This document shows, piece by piece, positions 9,640-17,570 of a DNA stretch of 52,970 nucleotides. Positions within the stretch are counted from its first letter, which is position 1; each line of letters starts with the position of its first letter. The DNA lies in NCBI GenBank assembly GCA_937924335.1, contig CALDWW010000049.1, positions 1 through 52,970 on the forward strand, in the 5' to 3' direction. The notes beneath the pieces are model-generated. The model worked only from the letters and a program-made list of their open reading frames with translations, did not search any database and was not told the DNA's origin. The translations under genes and the position numbers were made by a program. The stretch comes from an uncultured Gammaproteobacteria bacterium (lineage in GTDB: Bacteria > Pseudomonadota > Gammaproteobacteria > Steroidobacterales > XN24).

Positions 9640-10275
9640 ATGTCGTACCCGCACTGGATGATTCGCGGCCCGGAAGTCTCGGCCTGTAACTGCAACTGGG
9701 GATGTCCCTGCCAATTCAATTCCCTGCCGACCCACGGCGATTGCAGGGCGGCCATGGTGATTCGCATCGAAGAAGGCTACTTCGGCGATCACGACCTGTC
9801 CGGCGTCAAATTTGGCGGTCTGTTCGCCTGGCCCGGGGCAATCCACGAGGGCAATGGCGAGTGCATTCCCGTGGTGGACTCGGATGCTGACGATGCCCAG
9901 CGTGATGCGGTGCTGCAGATCATGTCGGGAGAGACATCGGAGCCTGGCGCCACGATCTTTAACGTTTTTGCCGCTACCTATGCGAAGGTCCACGATCCGG
10001 TGTTCGCACCCATCGACTTCCATGTGGACATGGAGAACTGGATCGGCAAGTTCACGATCCCGGGCTATGTGGACGCCTTCGCCTCGCCCATCACCAATCC
10101 CATTACCGGCGAGTCGCATCGGGCGCGCGTCATGCTCCCCGAGGGATTCGAGTATCGGGAAGCCGAGTTTGTCAGCAGCCGCGCCCATTCCAACAGCGAG
10201 ATATCGCTCGACTGGAATGAAGGACACGGACATATCGCGATCCTGCACATGACGCCGTCGGGGCCTGTCGGTTGA
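9640..10275 (+). CDS. DUF1326 protein
   Basis: 211 residues from the ATG at 9640, with a strong AGAGGGAGGT ribosome site. The N-terminus holds the DUF1326 signature CNCNWGCPCQFN (C-x-C-x3-C-x-C), which looks like a metal-binding cluster, followed by GDCRAAMVIRIEEGYFGD. DUF1326 genes are typically followed by a DUF2182 membrane protein, as here 41 bases downstream. The pair is thought to be connected with metal handling, but no activity is proven. No signal peptide was seen. Confidence 0.88.
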   Translation: MSYPHWMIRGPEVSACNCNWGCPCQFNSLPTHGDCRAAMVIRIEEGYFGDHDLSGVKFGGLFAWPGAIHEGNGECIPVVDSDADDAQRDAVLQIMSGETSEPGATIFNVFAATYAKVHDPVFAPIDFHVDMENWIGKFTIPGYVDAFASPITNPITGESHRARVMLPEGFEYREAEFVSSRAHSNSEISLDWNEGHGHIAILHMTPSGPVG

Positions 10276-10316
10276 AGACAGACACGAACGTCCCGTCGTT
10301 CCGCTGAACCGAGGCT

Positions 10317-11096
10317 ATGGACGTCGTCGAAGCCATCGCCCGTCGCGACCGCCTGGTCGTGGTCGCGGGTCTCTTCGTGATCACCCTACTCGCCTGGATC
10401 TATCTGTTATCCGGCGCCGGCATGGACATGGATATGGCCGGCATGGACCCGGATATGGTCATGCCCATGACCTGGTCGCCGGCCTACGCGTCCGTCATGT
10501 TCCTGATGTGGTGGATCATGATGATCGCCATGATGCTGCCGAGCGCAGCGCCGATGATCCTTCTGTTCGCGATGGTCAATCGCAAGAACCGCGAGCGCGA
10601 TGCGCCTTATGTATCTACGAGCATATTCGCGTTCGGCTACCTAATCGCCTGGGCCGGATTCAGCCTGGCGGCTACGATCCTGCACTATCTACTCGAGCAA
10701 GCCGGGCTGCTGAGTATGCGCATGGCGAGTGCCGCGGACTGGCTCGGCGCCGCGCTGCTGATCGCGGCCGGCGTCTACCAGTTCACGCCGCTCAAAGACG
10801 CCTGCCTGCGGCACTGCCGCAGCCCCATCGCGTTTATCACGGAGCACTGGCGCCCCGGGCCATCCGGCGCGCTGCGGATGGGCATCTATCATGGCGCTTA
10901 CTGCGTGGGCTGCTGCTGGGTCGTGATGGGCCTGTTGTTTTATGGGGGCGTGATGAGTATGTGGTGGATCGTCGGGCTGGCCGCGCTGGTCCTGCTGGAG
11001 AAGGTACTGCCGATCGGGCGCGGCATCGCATCGCTCAGCGGTATCGGATTTCTGATCTGGGGCGCGTTCATAGCCGTGAGCCGGATCAGCGCATAA
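10317..11096 (+). CDS. DUF2182 metal-binding-type membrane protein
   Basis: 259 residues with about six hydrophobic segments. After the first (about residues 15-33) comes a Met/Asp-rich periplasmic loop (GMDMDMAGMDPDMVMPMTW), then MMIAMMLPSAAPMILLF, the DUF2182 hallmark, and later YHGAYCVGCCWVVMG. Methionine, histidine and cysteine clusters suggest soft-metal (copper-like) coordination; that is inference from composition. The ribosome site is poor (GAGG only 2 bases from the ATG), so translation may depend on the upstream DUF1326 message. Confidence 0.85.
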   Translation: MDVVEAIARRDRLVVVAGLFVITLLAWIYLLSGAGMDMDMAGMDPDMVMPMTWSPAYASVMFLMWWIMMIAMMLPSAAPMILLFAMVNRKNRERDAPYVSTSIFAFGYLIAWAGFSLAATILHYLLEQAGLLSMRMASAADWLGAALLIAAGVYQFTPLKDACLRHCRSPIAFITEHWRPGPSGALRMGIYHGAYCVGCCWVVMGLLFYGGVMSMWWIVGLAALVLLEKVLPIGRGIASLSGIGFLIWGAFIAVSRISA

Positions 11097-11202
11097 TGCG
11101 GGTCTACCCAGGGCGAGATCGGGCTCCGCCAAGCCAGCTGTTGCGGATCACGTTTTATCTCGGGGCCGTGATGCAGGCTGACACCGATACGAGCAACAGA
11201 CC

Positions 11203-12534
11203 ATGAATCCGGTTACACGTTACGCGAAGAACGATCAGGGCCAATACATCGCCTACCAGGTGTTCGGTGAGGGATCGGTCGACCTGGTGTTTATCCCCGA
11301 CTGGGTGACCAACCTCGAAGTCATGTGGGAGGATCCGAGCCTGACCCGCTTCATGGATCGGCTGGCATCATTCGCACGGGTCATCTGCTTCGACAAGCGT
11401 GGCACCGGTTTGTCGGACCCGGTCCCTCTGGGAGCGGTCCCCACTTGGGAAGAGTGGATGTACGACGTGGGCGCCGTCATGGACGCAGCAGGCAGCGAGC
11501 GCGCGGCCATCATGTGCCACGGTGACGGCGGCCAGATGGGGCTGCTGTTCGCGGCGACCCATCCCGCCCGCACATCCGCCCTGGTGCTGATGGACACCTA
11601 CGCCCGTCGAGTTCGCGCGCCGGACTATCCCTGCGGCGTTCCTGCTACGGTCGCCGATCGACTCATGGGATTCATCATCGGCAGCTGGGGTACCGGGCAC
11701 GCTGCGCTCGAGGGCGCCCCCAGCCTGTCGAACGATCCCACCTTCGTGAGCTGGCGGGCACGCTATGAACGCGTGGCCATGAGTCCGGGGCAGTTCCGGT
11801 CCCTCTACCCGAAGACCTATGAACTGGATTTCAGATCGATACTGGCGGCGATCCGGGTACCGACGCTGGTATTGCATCGGACTGACAACTTTTACGTGCA
11901 TGTAGAGAATGGCCGTTACCTGGCCGACCATATCGAGGGCGCCCGCTTCGTCGAGATCCCGGGTCGCGATCACTTTTTCCATGCCGGCGACATCGAGACG
12001 CTGCTGGCACCGGTACAGGAGTTCCTGACCGGTAAACGGGACATCCCGGAAGACGATCGGGTGCTGGCTACCGTGCTTTTCACCGACATCGTCGACGCCA
12101 CCGGACGCGCCGAGGCCATGGGTGATCGCGCCTGGAAAGACCTGCTGGAGCGTCATCACGAGGTGGTGCGACATGAACTGGCCCGCTTCCGGGGTCATGA
12201 AGTGGACACCGCCGGAGACGGTTTCTTCGCCAGCTTCGAGGGACCGGCGCGGGGTGTCCGCTGTGCGATGGCGATCAGAGACGCGCTGTCCGAGTTGGGG
12301 ATCAGAATCAGGGCCGGGCTTCACACCTGCGAATGCGAGCAGATCGCCGGCAAGATCGGAGGCATCTCGGTCCACACAGGCGCACGCATCATGGGGCAGG
12401 CAGAAGCCGGGCAGGTCGTCGTTTCCCGCACCGTGCGCGACCTGGTGGCCGGTACGGGGCTGGAGTTCGAGCCGCTGGGGGCCCGGTCACTCAAGGGCGT
12501 GTCCGGTGAATGGGAGCTGTTCCTGGCAGCCTAG
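11203..12534 (+). CDS. alpha/beta-hydrolase fused to class III adenylate/guanylate cyclase
   Basis: 443 residues. Positions 1-275 are an alpha/beta-hydrolase fold (YQVFGEGSVDLVFIPDWVTN, FDKRGTGLSD, late Asp in HRTDNF, His in GRDHFF). Positions about 285-443 are a class III nucleotide cyclase (VLFTDIVDATGRAE, HEVDTAGDGFFASF, GARIMGQAEAGQVVVSRTV, SLKGVSGEWELF), with both metal Asp residues and the ARI arginine visible. This two-domain fusion is a known architecture. At the nucleophile elbow, relatives have GxSEGG; here it reads CHGDGG, so the serine is missing. The hydrolase half may be a ligand sensor controlling the cyclase. No membrane segment. An inverted repeat follows the stop codon. Confidence 0.85.
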   Translation: MNPVTRYAKNDQGQYIAYQVFGEGSVDLVFIPDWVTNLEVMWEDPSLTRFMDRLASFARVICFDKRGTGLSDPVPLGAVPTWEEWMYDVGAVMDAAGSERAAIMCHGDGGQMGLLFAATHPARTSALVLMDTYARRVRAPDYPCGVPATVADRLMGFIIGSWGTGHAALEGAPSLSNDPTFVSWRARYERVAMSPGQFRSLYPKTYELDFRSILAAIRVPTLVLHRTDNFYVHVENGRYLADHIEGARFVEIPGRDHFFHAGDIETLLAPVQEFLTGKRDIPEDDRVLATVLFTDIVDATGRAEAMGDRAWKDLLERHHEVVRHELARFRGHEVDTAGDGFFASFEGPARGVRCAMAIRDALSELGIRIRAGLHTCECEQIAGKIGGISVHTGARIMGQAEAGQVVVSRTVRDLVAGTGLEFEPLGARSLKGVSGEWELFLAA

Positions 12535-12540
12535 ATCGGC

Positions 12541-12558
12541 ACCGGCCTCAGAGCCGGT
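12541..12558. terminator. hairpin between convergent gene ends
   Basis: ACCGGC-CTCAGA-GCCGGT is a perfect 6-bp stem with a 6-base loop, 7 bases after the cyclase stop codon and overlapping the end of the GH13 remnant. It has no T-run, so intrinsic termination is uncertain. Confidence 0.35.
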
Positions 12559-12904
12559 AGACGATCACGTCACGTGGCCCCACCCTGGCGACTACCAACC
12601 CGTCGGCAGACAATTCGCCCTCTCCACCCTCGCCGAACAGGACTCTGACTTCGCCATCCCCGGGGTCGGGCAGCGCGATCGTCAGATCTTCCGACGCCAC
12701 ATCCGAGAAATTCGCGACGACGACGATCCGCTCATCGTCGAGATATCGCTCATACGCGATGGCGTTGCCGGCACCGGCGCCAGACACGTCCAGGGACCGA
12801 TAGCCACCGCGGGCCAGGGCGGCATGCTGCTTGCGTAGTGCGATCAGCTGACGATAGTGCCGCCACATCGAACCCGGGTCTGCCTGCTGCCGGGCAAATC
12901 GGCG
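12548..12904 (-). pseudogene. 3' remnant of a GH13 alpha-glucosidase/amylase
   Basis: The minus-strand frame reads ARQQADPGSMWRHYRQLIALRKQ, then YERYLDDERIVVVANFSD and a normal stop at 12548. This is the usual last part of GH13 alpha-glucosidases: the end of the barrel (DPxSxxxYYRxLIALR) and the C-terminal beta-sandwich. Only about 115 residues of a protein of normally 500-600 remain. Upstream of ARQQ the open frame continues (KAKKAIAGIFRVTEN), but it no longer looks like GH13, so the break is near 12,900. No start codon with a ribosome site leads it. It is a decayed remnant rather than a small functional gene. Confidence 0.72.
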
Positions 12905-13147
12905 GTTCTCGGTAACTCGAAAAATTCCCGCGATGGCCTTCTTGGCTTTACTGACAGCTTCGGCTATCCATTTGGCATGATCCTGCCCGAAGACTGGCTA
13001 CTTCCCATCGAATTCATAGACCTGGGTGAAGCTTATCCGGACTTCGTGGATTTCGTGGTCAGCGGCGGATCGACGAAATCAGATTGGCACAGGCGGCCAG
13101 GCAGCAACAAGACCAAACCAGTGAATCCTGCACACTGGAAGTGGTGA
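12905..13147 (+). pseudogene. 3' remnant of a LruC-domain-like protein
   Basis: The plus-strand frame from about 12,930 reads FGYPFGMILPEDWLLPIEFI, then DLGEAYPDFVDFVVSGG and DWHRRPGSN before its stop codon. This resembles the C-terminus of LruC-domain extracellular proteins (PWAI.P..W.YP.E..DI..AYP.F..W..SGG....DWY). Only about 75 residues remain and no signal peptide or start is present. Its broken 5' end abuts the broken 5' end of the GH13 remnant. Family assignment is from remembered pattern and moderately secure. Confidence 0.5.
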
Positions 13148-13180
13148 CCACCCCCCAGCGGAAGGCCTGGGCGGCCGTGG

Positions 13181-14593
13181 TCATTGGTCCGCGGTTTCCC
13201 AGGCCTGACGCTTCCGGTAAATCGTTGATGCGCTTATCTCGAGAAGCGCCGCTGCCTTCGGCACGTTTCCTTCGCAGGCCCTGATTGCGTTCTCAATGGT
13301 GTCCTTCTCGACCATCCACAGCGGCCGGATCCCTGTATCGCCAGCCTGGTCCGCCGCTTGCCCCTCTGCTCGGGGAGAGTCGGAAGGTGTATCTCCGGCT
13401 TGCACAACAATCTTGGTATCCCGCAAAGGGATGGGCAACATACCAGGCGTTACTACACCACCGGGATTCAAAACCACAACCTGCCGAACTACGTTCTGTA
13501 ACTCCCGAACGTTTCCCGGCCAACCATAGCCTACGATGATGGCTTCAGCTTCCCGGCTGAAGCCGTGGAAGTCCTTACCCTCCTCAGAGGCGTAGTCTGC
13601 GAGAAACTTGCGGGCTATCAGGAGCACGTCGTCCTCCCGGTCGCGAAGCGGAGGCAGCGGGATCGGGATTACGTGCAGCCTGTAGTAAAGGTCTTCGCGG
13701 AAATTTCCTTTTTTAATCTCATCCATCGGATCGCGATTGGTCGCACACACGAATCTGACATCCACCTGGGTCTGCTCACTGGCACCGACCTTCTGGAATG
13801 AACCGGTCTGGATGAAGCGCAGCAGTTTGCTCTGCAGATCGAGATCCATCTCACAGACTTCGTCCAGAAATAGCGTGCCCCCATCGGCCTGCGTTGCCGC
13901 GCCATCCCGCGCCCGTACCGCGCCCGTGAATGCCCCCTTAACGTGACCGAAGATCTCGCTCTCCATTAGCTCGCGAGGAATGGCGGCGCAGTTTACCGGT
14001 ACGAATGGCGCCTTTTCCCTCGAACTTTCCTGGTGGATGGCCTCGGCACACAACTCCTTGCCGGTTCCGCTCTCACCAGTCACGAACACGCTGGCCTTGC
14101 TGGGCGCCGCGCTCTCGATGATCCGGTAAACCGCCTGCATCTTGAGTGCCTTACCCAGGAATCCATGGAATCGACTCCTATCGAACTGATCCCGGTATGT
14201 CTCTACCAGGTCCGTCAGTTCCTCCTGGCGGATAGCATTGCCGACCGTAACCTTGAGGCGACTTGCGCCGAAAGGTTTGGTTACGAAATCGAACGCTCCA
14301 GACCGCATCGCCTCGACGGCGACGTCGACCGAGCCATCGTCAGTGATCACGACGACCGGAGACGGCATCTCATGGGACATGACGTGTTGCAGCACGTCCA
14401 TGCCATGCATGCCAGGCAACTGCAGGTCCAGAAGAATCACGTCAGGAACAATGACGTCAAGTCTCTTCAGTGCATCCTCGCCAGTCGTCACATGCACGAC
14501 TTCGAAGGGTTCACTCGCAAGATAGCCTCTGTAGGCTTCCGCCTGAGACGGACTGTCCTCGACCATGAGGACTATGTGTTTTTTCTTGGCCAT
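13181..14593 (-). CDS. LuxO/SypG-like sigma-54-dependent response regulator
   Basis: 470 residues. REC domain 1-125 with phosphoacceptor Asp56 (LLDLQLPGMHG) and the conserved Lys in VTKPF; sigma-54 AAA+ domain with Walker A GESGTGKE at 173-180 and the sigma-54-contacting GAFTGA loop at 220-225; Fis-type helix-turn-helix at the end (ACEGNVPKAAALLEISASTI then YRKRQAWE). The HTH closely resembles LuxO and SypG of Vibrio, whose sites are TTGCA-N3-TGCAA-like; such repeats occur at 22157-22190 and 24013. It is the last gene of the minus-strand operon with two hybrid kinases, its likely phosphodonors through the Hpt domain. It should activate the sigma-54 promoters in this window, including that of its own operon. 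Confidence 0.9.
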   Translation of the reverse strand: MAKKKHIVLMVEDSPSQAEAYRGYLASEPFEVVHVTTGEDALKRLDVIVPDVILLDLQLPGMHGMDVLQHVMSHEMPSPVVVITDDGSVDVAVEAMRSGAFDFVTKPFGASRLKVTVGNAIRQEELTDLVETYRDQFDRSRFHGFLGKALKMQAVYRIIESAAPSKASVFVTGESGTGKELCAEAIHQESSREKAPFVPVNCAAIPRELMESEIFGHVKGAFTGAVRARDGAATQADGGTLFLDEVCEMDLDLQSKLLRFIQTGSFQKVGASEQTQVDVRFVCATNRDPMDEIKKGNFREDLYYRLHVIPIPLPPLRDREDDVLLIARKFLADYASEEGKDFHGFSREAEAIIVGYGWPGNVRELQNVVRQVVVLNPGGVVTPGMLPIPLRDTKIVVQAGDTPSDSPRAEGQAADQAGDTGIRPLWMVEKDTIENAIRACEGNVPKAAALLEISASTIYRKRQAWETADQ

Positions 14594-14654
14594 GCACTGC
14601 CCCGGTAGCTAACTGTTGGATTCTACCGCAGACCTGCCAGGCGTGGACCCGAAA

Positions 14655-17570
14655 TCAGCGTTGTGCCAGCGGGTGTGCCTCGAACGCAGCTATCGTTGGC
14701 TCGACGAGTTCGAGCAGCGCTCGGCACTGCGCCCCAGCCTCGACCCCATTCTCATCCGTGCAGGCCTGATCGAGCCATCGTGCGCGCTCCGCTATTGCCA
14801 GAGCACCATAGGTAGCCGCACTACTTTTCAGCGCGTGAGCCTCTCTGGCAAGACGATTCATGTCGCCTGAATCCATGCCATCGGAAATGTTCCCCGCTCG
14901 CGCACGGAGCTCTGCCACAAACACGTTAACTAGTTTCGGGACGAGTTCCTGTGACGTATCCTCGCCCAGCATCCTGAGCCCATCCTCGTCGATAAGCAGA
15001 GTCTCATCGTCGGCATCGATCACCTCCGACACTGCGCCATCGTCGACCCGGGCCCACCGCAAGACGGTAGCCGACAGCGTCTGTCGATCAACAGGTTTGC
15101 TTACGTAGTCATTCATCCCTGCCTCAAGGAAGCGTTTGCGCGAGTCGGCCAGTACATTGGCGGTCAGAGCAACAATCGGCACCTGCCCCGCCGCTCCTTT
15201 AAGCTCTCGTATCTGACGAGTCGCCTCCATGCCGTCCACGTCAGGCATCTCGATGTCCATTAGAACAACGTCATAAGGAAGAGAGTCCACGGCCTCGATA
15301 GCCTCTCTACCATCGGCAACGACGTCGACGTCGAATCCGGCTCGCTTGAGCATCTCCCCCATGACCAGGCGATTGGCTTGACTGTCGTCTGCAAGGAGCA
15401 CCCGGATATTGGCATCCGTATAGTCCATGGTGACCGTATGAGACCAGCTGAGCCCCTCTGTTGATTGGCCACCAAGCAGCTGCCAGATGCCTCCTGACAG
15501 GTCTTCCTGGAGGAGTGGCATTGTCAAGACCACATCGGAGTCCAGCTTCTGCTCCAGGTGATCCGAACAATGCTCACCACCCGAGACAATAAGTCCGAGT
15601 GGAATATCTCTCCCCTTGGCCAAAGCGGCGAGCGCGGCGCCATGGGTCAAGCGACTGCGGGTCGGAGAACCGTCGAGCGCAAGCAGGACGAAATCGATGC
15701 CTTCGTCCGTGTTCAGGACGTCTCTGGCCCGTTGCGTCGTACGTGCCAATTGGCAATCTATCCCCCAAGCCTGGCCCTGATCCCGAATGATTTCGGCGAG
15801 GAAGTCGTTCCCTGTAACGATCAGCCCCTTACGGCCATTCAGTCTCCTATCGACTGTGTCCTCACTCACGTCGAACGGGACGGAGAAAGAGAAGCGACTC
15901 CCCTCTCCAAGCTTGCTGCTGGCATGAACTGACCCTTCCATGAGATCCACCAGCCGCTTTGAGATCGCGAGTCCCAGGCCGGCGCCGCCGAACTCTCTCC
16001 CTCGGCCAAACTGGGAAAATTCAGTGAACAGCCGGGGCAGATCTTCCTCAGAGATGCCTTCGCCAGTATCAGCTACGCAGAATTGCAACTCGCCCCCGTC
16101 GACCCGAACATCGATCCGCACGTTCCCCCCACGGGTGAACTTGACAGCATTTGCCACCAGATTGATTAGAACCTGCCTGACTCTGCCTCCATCTATCATC
16201 ACCATACCCGGCACACAATCGTGGACGACGCTTCCGAGTAGATTTCCGTTGGCTTCGGCCTTGTCAGCCAGCAGGTGCACGACGCTGTCACATATCTCTT
16301 CAGGGCGGGTCGGAACGATCTCGAGGGTCAACCGATCGGCGTCTATTCTGGAGAGATCGAGAACATCATTGACCAATCCCAGAAGGGTCGTGGCTGACTT
16401 CTGGGCAGTCTGCAGAAATTTCCGGTCGCCATCTTCCATGCCCGCTGTTTTAAGCAGTCCAAGCGCACCCGTGATGGCGTTGATCGGCGTTCGAATTTCG
16501 TGACTGACGGTCGCAACGAACTCCGTCTTGGCCCGGCTGCCCGCCTCAGCTGCCTCGCGGGCCCGCTGGAGATCGGATTCGTTCTGCTTTCTCTCCGTAA
16601 TGTCACGCAGATAGGCGGTGAAGACCGGATTGTCGTCCAGATTTGCGACGGTTATCGCAAGTTCGACTGGAAACTCCGTACCGTCGCGCCGAATGGAAGG
16701 CACCTCGATCCGTTTGCCGAGAACAGGGCCCTCTCCAGTCTCCAGATAGTGAGCCATCCCTGCTGTATGGAGTTTCCGTAGTCCCTCGGGAATTATTACG
16801 TCTGCAAGTGAGCGACCCATGACGTCGTCACGGGACCAACCAAACGTCGTCTCTGCGGCCGGGTTAAATTCAATAATGCGGCCCTCGTGGTCCATGGCGA
16901 TCACGCAATCCAGGGCGGTCTCGATCACAGAATGTCTCAACAGCTCGCCACTACGCGCCTCGGCCTCGGCCTCGATACGAATCGCTTTCTCGCTTGCCGC
17001 CACGATCATGTAGCCTGTAGCCGACACGATTGGCTGTAATGCGTCAATTAGCGACTGGTCATAGCCGCTCTCCCGATTGGACAACCCGACCACACCAACG
17101 AACTCGTCTCCGACGAATATGGGTAGACCAAGGAATGACTTGAGCGGGAGATTTCCGGCCGGCAATCCTCCGCGACCGGGGTGCCCGGCGGGGTCATTGG
17201 CGATCAAGGGCAAGCCTGTCGTCAGAACCTGCCCATACAGTGTGTCCAGGTCATGAAACTCAAGCCTGGAATCCTCATGGGCACTCATAAGCTCGCGGGT
17301 GCCATCGTCTAACGCGACATCCGAAATTGAGTACGTCTTTAGGAAAGGGTCCCTGTTACTCGAATGCATTACCTGGCCTACGAAACCATACTCGCTGCCT
17401 GTCACGGAGAGGAGCCCCTCGAGAAGGCTGTCAAACCCTGACCTTAGACCGCGGCCAACCAGTAACTTCTGCTGCGCCTCCGTTATCACCTGCAGCAGCC
17501 GCCTTGTCCAATCGTCGGAAAATTTGTCGCTCATAGAATCAACACACTTTCTATCGTCCATTATCATCAT
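14655..17570 (-). CDS. soluble hybrid histidine kinase GAF-PAS-HisKA-HATPase-REC-Hpt
   Basis: 971 residues without a membrane segment, so cytoplasmic. Order: GAF (about 25-195), PAS (about 205-335, ALDCVIAMDHEGRIIEFNPA), HisKA with His357 (VSHEIRTP), HATPase with N and G boxes (NLVANAVKF, DTGEGIS, GGAGLGLAIS), a degenerate receiver-like domain (about 590-700), a true REC with Asp772 (LMDIEMPDVDG), and a C-terminal Hpt with His912 (AREAHALKSSA). The start ATG overlaps the stop of the upstream kinase (ATGA); a second Met at residue 13 is possible. The Hpt makes it the natural exit point of a phosphorelay toward the sigma-54 regulator 61 bases downstream, comparable to SypF or to LuxQ/LuxU. Confidence 0.9.
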   Translation of the reverse strand: MMIMDDRKCVDSMSDKFSDDWTRRLLQVITEAQQKLLVGRGLRSGFDSLLEGLLSVTGSEYGFVGQVMHSSNRDPFLKTYSISDVALDDGTRELMSAHEDSRLEFHDLDTLYGQVLTTGLPLIANDPAGHPGRGGLPAGNLPLKSFLGLPIFVGDEFVGVVGLSNRESGYDQSLIDALQPIVSATGYMIVAASEKAIRIEAEAEARSGELLRHSVIETALDCVIAMDHEGRIIEFNPAAETTFGWSRDDVMGRSLADVIIPEGLRKLHTAGMAHYLETGEGPVLGKRIEVPSIRRDGTEFPVELAITVANLDDNPVFTAYLRDITERKQNESDLQRAREAAEAGSRAKTEFVATVSHEIRTPINAITGALGLLKTAGMEDGDRKFLQTAQKSATTLLGLVNDVLDLSRIDADRLTLEIVPTRPEEICDSVVHLLADKAEANGNLLGSVVHDCVPGMVMIDGGRVRQVLINLVANAVKFTRGGNVRIDVRVDGGELQFCVADTGEGISEEDLPRLFTEFSQFGRGREFGGAGLGLAISKRLVDLMEGSVHASSKLGEGSRFSFSVPFDVSEDTVDRRLNGRKGLIVTGNDFLAEIIRDQGQAWGIDCQLARTTQRARDVLNTDEGIDFVLLALDGSPTRSRLTHGAALAALAKGRDIPLGLIVSGGEHCSDHLEQKLDSDVVLTMPLLQEDLSGGIWQLLGGQSTEGLSWSHTVTMDYTDANIRVLLADDSQANRLVMGEMLKRAGFDVDVVADGREAIEAVDSLPYDVVLMDIEMPDVDGMEATRQIRELKGAAGQVPIVALTANVLADSRKRFLEAGMNDYVSKPVDRQTLSATVLRWARVDDGAVSEVIDADDETLLIDEDGLRMLGEDTSQELVPKLVNVFVAELRARAGNISDGMDSGDMNRLAREAHALKSSAATYGALAIAERARWLDQACTDENGVEAGAQCRALLELVEPTIAAFEAHPLAQR

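Noticed and set aside
11368..12375. 335-codon minus-strand open frame
   Set aside because: Antisense to the hydrolase-cyclase fusion, whose motifs are intact on the plus strand.
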